Positions 17,239-24,666 of a DNA stretch of 28,649 nucleotides are shown one piece after another. Each line of letters opens with the position of its first letter. Position 1 is the stretch's first letter. The notes under the pieces were generated by a model. It searched no databases and was not told the DNA's origin. It was given only the letters and a program-made list of their open reading frames with translations. The stretch spans positions 1-28,649 of IMG/VR virus record IMGVR_UViG_3300044675_000336; one strand, written 5' to 3'. The position numbers and the translations under genes were made by a program. This DNA comes from a virus.

Positions 17239-17540
17239 TAATTGGTACCAAGTTTTGTCACGGGCATTTGCTGCGCATTGATGAACGATTCCATGTGTCG
17301 TTGCATACGTTCACCTTCCGTCAGCAATTGAGCGGGAGACAACATAGGCGACCCATCATGCGCGGCGCTCCATGTTTCTGTGCCGGATTCGTCCACTTCA
17401 ATTTCCGCAAACGGTTGCCCGTGGGTGTGAGAAACAAAGAACTGGAACGCCGCGTCAACAGCCGACGACAAAACTTCCTCACGGGTGTCAAACACGCTGT
17501 ACTGACCCGTGTTGGGGTTAAAGTGTGCGTACTTTTTCAT
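17238..17540 (-). CDS. Hypothetical protein coupled to the oxygenase (100 aa)
   Basis: AGGAAG lies about 6 bases before ATG 17540, and the stop shares a base with the oxygenase ATG. The protein begins with aromatic-rich strands (KKYAHFNPNTGQYSVFDT), then a helix and a His-containing segment (FFVSHTHGQPFAEIEV). It ends with a Met/Gln-rich helix (GERMQRHMESFINAQQ). I recognise no family. Position after the fibre genes and before the oxygenase and cupin suggests either a small fibre accessory or a partner or substrate of the oxygenase. Confidence 0.6.
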   Translation of the reverse strand: MKKYAHFNPNTGQYSVFDTREEVLSSAVDAAFQFFVSHTHGQPFAEIEVDESGTETWSAAHDGSPMLSPAQLLTEGERMQRHMESFINAQQMPVTKLGTN

Positions 17541-17551
17541 ATTGCTTCCTG

Positions 17552-18589
17552 TTAAGAGATGTTTCCGTAGCGAGTGCCGGTCACCGTGAAGGTTGCGGTG
17601 TTGCCATTAAGAGCAACGCAAAGACCGCCAGCGCCGCCACTTCGCTGGAAACCAGAGCCACCCGATGCGCCGTAACCGCCACCGCCGCCGCCACCATTGG
17701 GGCCACCAGATGCGGTGTTGCCATTTGAGCCAGCATTGCCAGCACTGCCGCCAGCACCACCGCTTCCACGACCTCCGGGGCCAAAGTTACCCCCGCCACC
17801 GCCTGACCCACCGCCGCGACCAAACATGTTGCCGCCCCCCGGAAAGTCAGGGGCACCAGAGCCGCCAGTGCCGGGCATGATTCGACCGCCACCTCCGCCG
17901 CCACCATATTGCTGTTTTCCGCCGACCGGCCCGACACTGCCGTTTGCTCCAGACGAACCGGGTCCCCCGCCAGCGCCACCGGGGGCGACATTATTACCAC
18001 CAGTTCCGCCAGTACCCCCGCCCGCACCACCTCCGCCTCCGCCATTAGCACCACCTTGGAATGAGGCAGCGCCTCCGCCACCACCGCCGCCTATAAACGA
18101 ATTATTAGCAATGGTGCATGACACACCCAAAGAAATGGCTGTGCCACCGGCGGAGCCGTTTCCTCCGCTACCGCCATCTCCACCCATCCCCATGATGAAG
18201 CCGTTATTGACTAGCTCAACGCCGCCCGGCCACGAGCCGTTGATCGTAAGGCCGGGAGTGCCGGTTGAAGTCGAGTAAATATAAATGTTAGAGGCGACAG
18301 TTGCGACAACTTTGCTATTTTGATTCCAACCCGCGTTTACGGCCAGCGTCCGCAGGTTCGCATTGACCTGATTGCTGCTGATGGTGAAGGCGAACTGGTT
18401 GGCCTTGCCATAGGCGTTGTTTAACGAAATTGCGCCACTGGGCACAGCAAGCAACGTGCGCACATTGCTGTCGTTCAGGCTGATGGTTGCCGTTGCGCTT
18501 TGCCCAAGTTCAATGTTAATGGACTGGTTAAGCCCTCCGGTGGTGGCGTTACCACCAAGGGAGATTGGCCCGGAAGATACCATTGTCAT
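17552..18589 (-). CDS. Glycine-rich tail-tip adhesin (345 aa)
   Basis: ATG at 18589 has GAGG about 7 bases upstream; a second ATG two codons on is less well placed. Residues 22-62 (SINIELGQSATATISL, then VPSGAISLNNAYGKA) form a conserved attachment-type N-terminus seen in many phage fibre proteins. A beta segment (about 65-130) follows, then a Gly-dominated region (134-323) of GGGG, GGTGG, PGG and GGAGG blocks broken by variable residues. A short strand domain ends the protein. Polyglycine-II sandwich adhesins such as gp38 of S16-like phages use this composition to display variable receptor-binding loops. I infer a receptor-binding role. The fold needs structure prediction. Confidence 0.7.
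   Translation of the reverse strand: MTMVSSGPISLGGNATTGGLNQSINIELGQSATATISLNDSNVRTLLAVPSGAISLNNAYGKANQFAFTISSNQVNANLRTLAVNAGWNQNSKVVATVASNIYIYSTSTGTPGLTINGSWPGGVELVNNGFIMGMGGDGGSGGNGSAGGTAISLGVSCTIANNSFIGGGGGGGAASFQGGANGGGGGGAGGGTGGTGGNNVAPGGAGGGPGSSGANGSVGPVGGKQQYGGGGGGGRIMPGTGGSGAPDFPGGGNMFGRGGGSGGGGGNFGPGGRGSGGAGGSAGNAGSNGNTASGGPNGGGGGGGYGASGGSGFQRSGGAGGLCVALNGNTATFTVTGTRYGNIS
17621..18190 (-). repeat. Polyglycine region of the adhesin
   Basis: About 190 consecutive residues are mostly Gly with Ser, Ala, Pro and Asn, encoded by repeated ccacc, ccgcc and accgcc units on the plus strand. Glycine blocks are separated by short non-Gly insertions (for example at residues 175-181, 224-229, 236-239 and 247-257) that could be exposed loops. 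Confidence 0.8.
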
Positions 18590-18600
18590 GGTTGTTTACC

Positions 18601-19425
18601 TCACGGAGTATCGTAAGCAGTCACGTTAGCCGCAGCCACCGCATTGCCAGAAGAGTCGATTGAAAATCTGGCTGAACCGCCATAGCTGAAGGTAAGTTTG
18701 CCCGCAACTTCTGCAATCGTCCAGTTGGTCGTCGTCAGAGTGCCAGCGCCAATCGCCACGTTGTCTGTGCTCAGGGTGTTGGTGTTGGCGTTGTAGGCCA
18801 GCCCGCTGTCGATGAACGGTGATTGGTTGCCCGTAGCCTGCGCACCCACCAGCACCAAGGAAGTCGTGGTGTCAGAGCTGGTCGTTGCACTGATGTTGAT
18901 GTTGGTGGCGTTGGTTGCCGTGGTGGCAGTTGTGGCGGTGTCCGCGTTACCCGTGACGTTGCCGGTCAGGTTGCCCGGGACGTTGCCCACCACCGTGCCG
19001 ATAATGTGGGTGTTTTGAAAAGCAAAGTTAGTTCCCTCAGTCCAGACCGTCATAACCTTGCCGGCAGGAATGGCCACCCCCGCACCGGCAGCAGTTGTAT
19101 TGCCCGTCACCGTGGAGTTGTAGATGGTGGCGACATACGCGCTGGCGTTGTAGATGACGTAGGTCTTCTCTGCCGGAGGAGCATAAACCGCGAAGTTGGC
19201 TGCTGTGGTCGTGGTCAGCGCAATCGTCATGTTGCGGGACTGATCCGCCGCGCCGTTCAGGGCTGTGAGCGCTTGGTTGGCCGAGGTAATGGAAACGGAC
19301 ACATACCCGGCAATGGCTGACTCAACCAAAGTTCCAAGGTTGGTGTTTGTGGTGTTGCCCCACGTACCGGCTTGATCGCCCGTCGTGATCAGTTCAATCC
19401 GCAGGCTTGGAGAATAGGTGCTCAT
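18601..19425 (-). CDS. Tail fibre protein with conserved STYSPSLRIELI N-terminus (274 aa)
   Basis: ATG at 19425 follows an AGGGAA Shine-Dalgarno. The N-terminal block (MSTYSPSLRIELITTG, then GTWGNTTNTNLGTLVE) is widely conserved in fibre proteins of uncultured phages and presumably attaches to the virion. Residues 60-150 are beta-rich (AVYAPPAEKTYVIYNAS, then VTGNTTAAGAGVAIPAG). A VGNVPGNLTGNVTGNADT repeat of short GN units follows, typical of a triple-stranded beta fibre shaft. The C-terminal part is Thr/Asn-rich with no chaperone domain visible. It stands between the repeat protein and the adhesin, which fits a multi-part host-recognition apparatus. Confidence 0.72.
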   Translation of the reverse strand: MSTYSPSLRIELITTGDQAGTWGNTTNTNLGTLVESAIAGYVSVSITSANQALTALNGAADQSRNMTIALTTTTAANFAVYAPPAEKTYVIYNASAYVATIYNSTVTGNTTAAGAGVAIPAGKVMTVWTEGTNFAFQNTHIIGTVVGNVPGNLTGNVTGNADTATTATTATNATNINISATTSSDTTTSLVLVGAQATGNQSPFIDSGLAYNANTNTLSTDNVAIGAGTLTTTNWTIAEVAGKLTFSYGGSARFSIDSSGNAVAAANVTAYDTP

Positions 19426-19444
19426 AGTGATTCCCTGTGATGGG

Positions 19445-20281
19445 CTACTCAGTGTTTATATTTTGCCAGTTGGGGTCCTGATTACTGATGATTTTGACCC
19501 AGCCACCAACGCCAAATCGCTCGGCCAGCACCGCATTCTCACTGATTGCCACAGCAAATGCAGCTTGTACAGCCCGAACATCCGCACTGTTCAGGTTCTC
19601 AGAAATAGACATCAAGAAGGTCGAAAGTACCGAGGCCGCATCCGCCGCAGACAGGTTCTCGATGATGGAGTCGGTAAAAATTTGGATGAGGCGGATCACA
19701 TCTGCAACAGATGCGCCTTCAGAAACAGCCTGAGCAAACTGAGCGGCAATGACCGGCACATCATCCATGTTGACGTTCTCAGCCACAGACTGGGCGAACT
19801 GCGCGGTGATGGTTGACGGGTCGGCCAGATTGGCGTTCTCAGCGATGGACTGCAAGAAGTTGGACTGCTGGGTGCTGAAGTCGGCCACTTCCAGAATGTC
19901 CTCCGTGCGGGACTGCGAGGTGGCAAAGAAAGGCACCGGGGCATCTGCAAGGACTGCGTCTTCCGTCACGGACTGAGCGAACTGAGCGGCAATAACAGGG
20001 GTGTCAGCCGGGACAACGTCCTCACTGATGGAGAACAAAACCTGAAAGCCACCAATAATGGACTCATCAGAGGTCAAAACTTCGTTGATGTTGCCAAAGA
20101 ACAGCCCGGTCCCGGTAACCTCAATATCGCTCTCGGTGATGATCTCAGTGATGGATTGCAGAAAGTCTGATTGCTGAGTGCTGGTGTCTTCGGAAAGCAA
20201 GTTCTCTGTTAAAGAATCAGTAAAGTTCGTCCCTGCCAGTGAGGCAAACGGCGACTGAGCAAAACTTGCAATTCCAAACAC
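19445..20281 (-). CDS. Twelve-unit repeat structural protein (278 aa)
   Basis: The start is GTG at 20281, with AAAGGG about 6 bases upstream; it lies just past the fibre gene stop. After 19 residues the protein is built of twelve units of about 20 residues. Each has the pattern Phe-x-x-Ser-Ile/Val-x-Glu-x4-Ala-Asp-x6-Gln. The protein ends VGGWVKIISNQDPNWQNI, a W...I...Q.P.W closing motif often found at the end of phage tail proteins. Similar repeats occur in aquatic phage structural genes. The acidic, regularly spaced units suggest an elongated rod or beta-solenoid in the tail or fibre assembly. The exact role is unknown. Confidence 0.7.
   Translation of the reverse strand: MFGIASFAQSPFASLAGTNFTDSLTENLLSEDTSTQQSDFLQSITEIITESDIEVTGTGLFFGNINEVLTSDESIIGGFQVLFSISEDVVPADTPVIAAQFAQSVTEDAVLADAPVPFFATSQSRTEDILEVADFSTQQSNFLQSIAENANLADPSTITAQFAQSVAENVNMDDVPVIAAQFAQAVSEGASVADVIRLIQIFTDSIIENLSAADAASVLSTFLMSISENLNSADVRAVQAAFAVAISENAVLAERFGVGGWVKIISNQDPNWQNINTE
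19499..20224 (-). repeat. Twelve ~60-bp protein-coding repeats
   Basis: Residues 20-261 of the 278-aa protein split into twelve units of 19-22 residues. Examples are FLQSIAENANLADPSTITAQ and FAQSVAENVNMDDVPVIAAQ. The Phe, Ser, Glu and Asp positions are the most conserved. Neighbouring units differ at many sites, so this is an old duplication and not a recent perfect tandem. Confidence 0.8.
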
Positions 20282-20284
20282 GGG

Positions 20285-22024
20285 TTACCCTTTGAGCGCA
20301 CGAACTTCTTCACGAAGCTCTTTGATGGCCTCAATCAGCAGCGGCAGTGCACGCTCGTAGCGGACAGTCATGTACTGGGCATCAATCGGGGCGGGGGCCA
20401 CGATCTCCGGCATGATTGCCTCTACCTGCTGGGCCGACACACCAACCTCACGCTTGACTTCATAGCCCAGAGCCTGTGCCGTCTCGTTGGCCTCGTAGTA
20501 AAAGCCTTCAAGGCTGCACAGCTTATCCAGTGCATTCTCGATCTTGCCCAGTCGGGTCTTCAGCCGATCATCAGAGTAATAGGCCGTGACGTTGTTGGTT
20601 GCACGAATCTCTCCCGTCGTACCAGAAGCAGCGGTGCCCACACCAAACGAACCAAACTGAACGCTGGCTCCTGTGTTGATACTCTGCGGGGTGGAAAGCG
20701 TAACGCTGCCCGTGGAAGCAGATGCGATGATCTGGTTGGCAGTACCGGTAATTGAGGTGACGCCACCGTTGGCAATCGTAATGGTCCCGGAACCGTTTGT
20801 GACGGTGATCCCGGTACCTTGCGTCAACGTGGCTTTTGCCAACGTGTTGCCGGTAGTGTTACCAATCAGCAGTTGACCGTCGGTATAGGATGTCTGCCCC
20901 GTGCCACCATTTGCGACGGGCAACGTACCTGTAACACCAGTGGAAAGCGGCAAGCCAGTGCAGCTAGTGAGCGTGCCCGCTGACGGAGTTCCTATATTGG
21001 GCGTGGTAAGCGTCGGGCTAGATGCAAGAACAACAGCCCCGGACCCAGTAGATGTGGTTGCGCCTGTGCCACCAGCGGCCACAGGCAAAGTGCCCGCAGT
21101 CAGGGTTGTGGACCCCGTGGAGAACAGCGCGTTGTTGGCCCCGGCAAAGGTGGTCAGCCCGGTACCGCCGTAGGCTGGCTGGATGGTGCCGCCCTGCCAA
21201 GTGCCACCAGAGATAACCGCAGAGCCAAGGTTGAACGCGTTGGTGCCAAACGTCACACCTTCAGGTAGGTATGCGTGAAGGTCCCAAGTACCACCAACCG
21301 TGGCGTTGGCCGTTAAAAACACCGCCCCTGCGCCGCCCGAAGGGATGGTGGCAATCGTGGCAGTGGCATAGTCCGTGATGGTCAGGTTGCCCGTGGCGAG
21401 GTTGTTGAACACAAACGCCACACCCGTTGTCAGGGTGGTTGCGTCTGGGAGCGCGTATGTCTGCCCGCCCGTGCCAACAAGAGTTTGGATGTAGCTGGAA
21501 GCCGTTGTCAGAATCGTTGTCCCAGCCGCCGCAGTGGTGTTGGTGTTGGCTTGGTTGACCCGGTTGACCGTAATGTTCTGGTCCGCATCCCGCAGCACCA
21601 CCGAGTTGGCCCCAGAAGAGGTGGTGACCCCAGTACCGCCATACGCTACGCCAATAGTCGATCCCTGCCACGTACCAGAGGCCACAGTCCCCAGCGCAGA
21701 GACGTTGCCGCTGCCGTCCAGATTGACCGACCGGCCCGACGGATAGGTAACAAAGACGGTAACTGTGCCGGGAAAGGTGACCGCGTTTCCAGAGTTACTG
21801 GAAGCATAGATGGTCGTGCGAGTTAGCGTAGGCCCCGTGGTGGAGTACGTGCCAAGACCCACCTCCCAGTTACCCGCCGTGTCAGTGGCCGAGTAGTAGG
21901 TGGTGTTCGTGTCACCGATAACGGCAAACGTCTGAAAGCCCGCTGCCGCCCCCGTAAGTGTGAAGCTTACAGTCGTATTCGCCGTGGCCGATTCTTGGAC
22001 ACGGTTTGCGAGAACCAGAGGCAT
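20285..22024 (-). CDS. Tail fibre with C-terminal S74 self-cleaving chaperone domain (579 aa)
   Basis: GGAGG lies just before ATG 22024. The N-terminus is beta-rich. The shaft (about 100-470) shows repeated GTWQGxTIxxAYGGTG and LPVANGGTGQTSY-like turns typical of trimeric phage fibres. The C-terminus holds the intramolecular chaperone (peptidase S74) domain: YYSDDRLKTRLG with the Ser484/Lys489 pair, spaced five residues as in the endosialidase dyad. It is followed by LEGFYYEAN, VGVSAQQVEAIMPEIV, Y.TVRYERALPLLIEAI and a terminal coiled coil. The domain is expected to drive trimerisation and then be cut off at the Ser. Family and domain order are confident; the receptor is unknown. Confidence 0.88.
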   Translation of the reverse strand: MPLVLANRVQESATANTTVSFTLTGAAAGFQTFAVIGDTNTTYYSATDTAGNWEVGLGTYSTTGPTLTRTTIYASSNSGNAVTFPGTVTVFVTYPSGRSVNLDGSGNVSALGTVASGTWQGSTIGVAYGGTGVTTSSGANSVVLRDADQNITVNRVNQANTNTTAAAGTTILTTASSYIQTLVGTGGQTYALPDATTLTTGVAFVFNNLATGNLTITDYATATIATIPSGGAGAVFLTANATVGGTWDLHAYLPEGVTFGTNAFNLGSAVISGGTWQGGTIQPAYGGTGLTTFAGANNALFSTGSTTLTAGTLPVAAGGTGATTSTGSGAVVLASSPTLTTPNIGTPSAGTLTSCTGLPLSTGVTGTLPVANGGTGQTSYTDGQLLIGNTTGNTLAKATLTQGTGITVTNGSGTITIANGGVTSITGTANQIIASASTGSVTLSTPQSINTGASVQFGSFGVGTAASGTTGEIRATNNVTAYYSDDRLKTRLGKIENALDKLCSLEGFYYEANETAQALGYEVKREVGVSAQQVEAIMPEIVAPAPIDAQYMTVRYERALPLLIEAIKELREEVRALKG

Positions 22025-22036
22025 AAAACCTCCTTA

Positions 22037-22642
22037 TTAGGACGTTGCGGTGGTCGAGTAGGTAACGCTAACGGTGTCGCCCGCCGTGGTGACTTTTGCT
22101 ACAGCAAAAGCGCCCGCGCTATACAGCGTGCCCGAGGTGTTGTTGATCGTCGAAGATGCGCCAGAGCCGGTCACCAAGAAGCAGCCGCCAACCGTGCCGC
22201 CGCCACCCGTGATGGTGTAGGTGATCGCCGAAGCGGTCTTGGTCGTCACGTTGGTAGGCGTGGTACCCGTAGAAGTCGCGGAACTGAACGAGGCAGTGCC
22301 CCGCACAGCCGAACCACCAACGGTGTAGTTGGTGAACTCAGTCCAGCCGCCGTGAGAAGCCATCGTGTCCGCAGCCGCGAAGGTCGGGCTGGCGCCGGAG
22401 ATCAACCCGAGGAACGGGCCGACGGTGGTGTAGCTGGAGCCAGACAGCAGGGTGTCCAGCATCAGTTCTTTACCAACAGCGTTAACCAAGTTGGGGAATT
22501 CGTCTTGCCACTTGATGTTGCCATCAACGTCGCGGCAGATGACGTGATAAACGCCCTCGATGCCAACAGACTCAGCGCCAACGACGTTGGACTGCATGGT
22601 CACCTGTGCGTGATCGCCAAAGTTAGAAAGCTCTTTTTGCAT
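22037..22642 (-). CDS. Beta-rich conserved virion protein (201 aa)
   Basis: AAGGAG is placed 6 bases before ATG 22642. The first half contains a conserved block (GVYHVICRDVDGNIKWQDEF, then PNLVNAVGKELMLDTLLSG, then GPFLGLISG). I recognise it from tail-region proteins of many uncultured phages. The rest is Thr/Ser/Gly-rich beta sequence ending in GDTVSVTYSTTAT. There is no catalytic motif. It lies immediately upstream of the S74 fibre and is likely a tail or baseplate-type component or fibre connector. The specific role is not known. Confidence 0.65.
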   Translation of the reverse strand: MQKELSNFGDHAQVTMQSNVVGAESVGIEGVYHVICRDVDGNIKWQDEFPNLVNAVGKELMLDTLLSGSSYTTVGPFLGLISGASPTFAAADTMASHGGWTEFTNYTVGGSAVRGTASFSSATSTGTTPTNVTTKTASAITYTITGGGGTVGGCFLVTGSGASSTINNTSGTLYSAGAFAVAKVTTAGDTVSVTYSTTATS

Positions 22643-22651
22643 GATTGCTCC

Positions 22652-23077
22652 TTATACAAGCCGAATTAAAGCAGACGTGCTGGTGTTAGCGGGCATCTGC
22701 ACAGTGAAAGAAGTGGTTGAAGTTTTGTCCGAGCCAAAGTCCAGCACGCACACGGCACCGTTGGCCCCCGGCGTATAGATCAACGCGCCACGCGCCGTAA
22801 TTGCGCCAGTCCATGCGGGGGCGGAGAAGTTGATATACGTGGTACTGCCACCAGAATTGTTGGCTTCTGAGCCAATTGTCGCTGTAACAATCTGCCCACC
22901 TGCAACATAGTTACCGCCCGTTGCCTCACCCGTCACAGTGTACGCAGTGGTAGTCTGATCCAGACTAGCGGCGTTGGTGTACAGCGCCAGATAGAACGTG
23001 TCAGAGGCGAAGTTGATCGTCCCGTTGGCAAGGCCCGAGCGCAACGTATTGCAGGAGAAGTTGCCGGTAAATGCCAT
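22652..23077 (-). CDS. Beta-sandwich virion protein (141 aa)
   Basis: ATG at 23077 shares a base with the stop of the 231-aa gene (TAATG). The sequence is almost wholly beta strand: FYLALYTNAASLDQTTTAYT, then NYVAGGQIVTATIG, AWTGAITARGALIY and a C-terminal FTVQMPANTST. This pattern, with the ITARGALIY block, recurs in small structural proteins of aquatic phages. Linkage to the candidate adaptor upstream and the fibre set downstream suggests a tail or adaptor-ring component. No enzyme motif is seen. Confidence 0.62.
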   Translation of the reverse strand: MAFTGNFSCNTLRSGLANGTINFASDTFYLALYTNAASLDQTTTAYTVTGEATGGNYVAGGQIVTATIGSEANNSGGSTTYINFSAPAWTGAITARGALIYTPGANGAVCVLDFGSDKTSTTSFTVQMPANTSTSALIRLV

Positions 23078-23772
23078 TACCGAACCCCGCTATTCTGCGG
23101 CAGCGGCGCAAGACGGAACTGCCCACTACGGTACGCATCGCTGCGCTCCAGACCATCGCCCAGACGTTGTGCCAGCGCAAGAGCTTCTTTGTATTTCATT
23201 TCGTAAAGAGTGAGCATGTCAGTCTCGCCCTTCATGAATGTATACGCCTCAACCAGAGAGCCATACAGCAGTACTGTGTCGAAGTTATCACCCAGCCAAG
23301 TCCGGCCATCCGCAGCCACCGAAATGGACTCGGGGTAGTAGTAATAGTGAAGCTCGACGTTGTAGGCAGCGTCAGGCGTCGGCCCCAGCAAGAACGACAA
23401 CTCGTCAGTAATATTTGCGCCAACCACCGTCGGGCCAAATAGCGCGTAATACTTGGGAATGCCTGTGTCCGTGGTCGGGTTGGGGTACGCCTGCCGGATG
23501 AAGTTCACATCCTTGTTGAGCAGGTACTCGTAATTCCCAGAGGCATCAATGACGGCCATCGAGTACACCGACAGGAAGTCAGTGGGGCAAGACAGATACT
23601 TGTTAGCTGACGAAACCGACCCTATCACGTTCTTGCGAATCGACGGAAACTGCACCGTGTTATAGATGCGCTGCTCGGCCTGCTCCACGAACACCGGGAT
23701 GTTTGCAACAAAGTCCGTCTCAAAGTTCTGCGTGTAATCGCAGATAGCAGCGGTCAACTCGGTGTAGTTCAT
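23077..23772 (-). CDS. Candidate head-tail adaptor (231 aa)
   Basis: GAGGTTTAG lies before ATG 23772. The N-terminal helices (MNYTELTAAICDYTQN, then FVEQAEQRIYNTVQFPSIRK) lead into a strand region (LSCPTDFLSVYSMAVI, then FGPTVVG) and a helical C-terminus (VLLYGSLVEAYTFMKGETDM, then YEMKYKEALALAQRL). Helix-strand-helix organisation with this YTELxxxIxDYTQN start matches proteins that metagenomic annotations call phage adaptors (SU10-like). That would place it in the ring joining portal and tail. I base this on pattern memory only. The 307-aa protein at 24667-25590 could equally be the main connector. Confidence 0.6.
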   Translation of the reverse strand: MNYTELTAAICDYTQNFETDFVANIPVFVEQAEQRIYNTVQFPSIRKNVIGSVSSANKYLSCPTDFLSVYSMAVIDASGNYEYLLNKDVNFIRQAYPNPTTDTGIPKYYALFGPTVVGANITDELSFLLGPTPDAAYNVELHYYYYPESISVAADGRTWLGDNFDTVLLYGSLVEAYTFMKGETDMLTLYEMKYKEALALAQRLGDGLERSDAYRSGQFRLAPLPQNSGVR

Positions 23773-23779
23773 CTAAACC

Positions 23780-24046
23780 TCAAGCCATCGGGCCGCGAGT
23801 TTTAATGCCCTTGGTCGCAGCACCGTAACCGCGCATGGTCTGTTCGCCATTACGGTTAACGGGAGGACAGTTGCCCTTGCTATAGCCGCCAACAGACATG
23901 TCCAACTCGTCCATGAGCTTAGCACCCGTGACCGTAGGAATTGCGTTGGTCACGTTGACGGTCGAACCGGACATCGTGTGGGGCGTGGCATAAACATCGG
24001 CAGAGCCGACTTCTTTGCCCATCCGTTTGTCGCTAAATTTAGCCAT
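23780..24046 (-). CDS. Small Gly/Lys-rich phage protein with GAATKGIKTRGPMA tail (88 aa)
   Basis: AGAAGGGC lies before ATG 24046. The N-terminus is basic (MAKFSDKRMGKEVGSADVYA), the middle is Thr/Val-rich, and the C-terminus reads MRGYGAATKGIKTRGPMA. That ending recurs in small proteins of uncultured phages. It loosely echoes the GKTRGKMV ending of the three proteins at 26105-27178. No fold or activity is recognised. Its place between connector-type genes suggests a small virion component. Confidence 0.6.
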   Translation of the reverse strand: MAKFSDKRMGKEVGSADVYATPHTMSGSTVNVTNAIPTVTGAKLMDELDMSVGGYSKGNCPPVNRNGEQTMRGYGAATKGIKTRGPMA

Positions 24047-24048
24047 GA

Positions 24049-24219
24049 TCAGCCCTTCTTATACGTGAAGGAAGATTTTTTTTGGTTGGCAACCTTTGCA
24101 AGGCCACGACCCAATGTTCGCATCTGCTCATTGGTTTTACCACCCTTAGCCAACTTGGTCATTGGCTTACCCGGATGCATTGCCTTTTCGTGCTTGTGCA
24201 CTGCTTTTTTCGCGTCCAT
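24049..24219 (-). CDS. Tiny basic protein (56 aa)
   Basis: The frame runs from ATG 24219 to TGA 24049-24051, with TAAGGAG giving both the end of the upstream gene and an excellent Shine-Dalgarno. The peptide starts MDAKKAVHKHEKAMHPGK and continues LAKGGKTNEQMRTLGRGLAK, ending in FTYKKG. About one residue in three is Lys, Arg or His. The KGGKTNEQM-x3-GR pattern recurs in small phage proteins as I remember them. It also carries the LAKGGK hexapeptide variant seen elsewhere in the window. A nucleic-acid-binding or virion-internal role is possible. Confidence 0.6.
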   Translation of the reverse strand: MDAKKAVHKHEKAMHPGKPMTKLAKGGKTNEQMRTLGRGLAKVANQKKSSFTYKKG

Positions 24220-24229
24220 GTTCGACTCC

Positions 24230-24658
24230 TTACGTCGTAGATATCGTTACTGTACCAAGTCCCACGGTTAAAACCAAGTTATTTGGCGTCAAAAGAACAT
24301 CAAAAAATGATGCTCCGCCCACCGGTGCCCAGCCCCACTGGAACACGCGACTGCCGCCCTCAGAGTATCCGTACCCGTCTGGCGTCGTATTTCCCGTCCG
24401 ATCAATCTGCAATCCGCTGGTGCCGGAGACGAGGTAGCTAACGTCGGGGCGAGGTTCCCGAACCGCCTGCGGGTCATTGACCGGATACATGCCCAACTGC
24501 AACTGAGGCTGATCTGGGTCCCAACAGGTTGGGCAGACCTTGATGTTGTAAAGCTTCGTTTTAAGAACTTGTTTCTTAAGTTCTTTGAGCATGTATCGCC
24601 CCGCGCAGCGATCACACTCCGCGATTGCATACTTGCCAGAAGCGAAGCGGTTAGGCAC
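24230..24658 (-). CDS. Zinc-ribbon phage protein (142 aa)
   Basis: The start is GTG at 24658 with GAGG 6 bases upstream. An earlier out-of-frame ATG in the same leader ends after three codons. The N-terminal domain has C15-x2-C18 and C42-x2-C45 (AECDRCAGRY and KVCPTCWDP), a four-cysteine zinc ribbon. It is followed by the conserved QLQLGMYPVNDPQAVREPRP. The last 60 residues are Gly/Thr-rich beta sequence. This combination is common next to connector genes of aquatic phages. Zinc binding is well supported. Whether it is a structural clamp or touches DNA is not known. Confidence 0.72.
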   Translation of the reverse strand: MPNRFASGKYAIAECDRCAGRYMLKELKKQVLKTKLYNIKVCPTCWDPDQPQLQLGMYPVNDPQAVREPRPDVSYLVSGTSGLQIDRTGNTTPDGYGYSEGGSRVFQWGWAPVGGASFFDVLLTPNNLVLTVGLGTVTISTT

Positions 24659-24666
24659 GCATCACC

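Noticed and set aside
17697-18278. Proline-rich plus-strand open frame
   Set aside because: Complement of the polyglycine adhesin codons. Proline runs are expected from reversed glycine codons.
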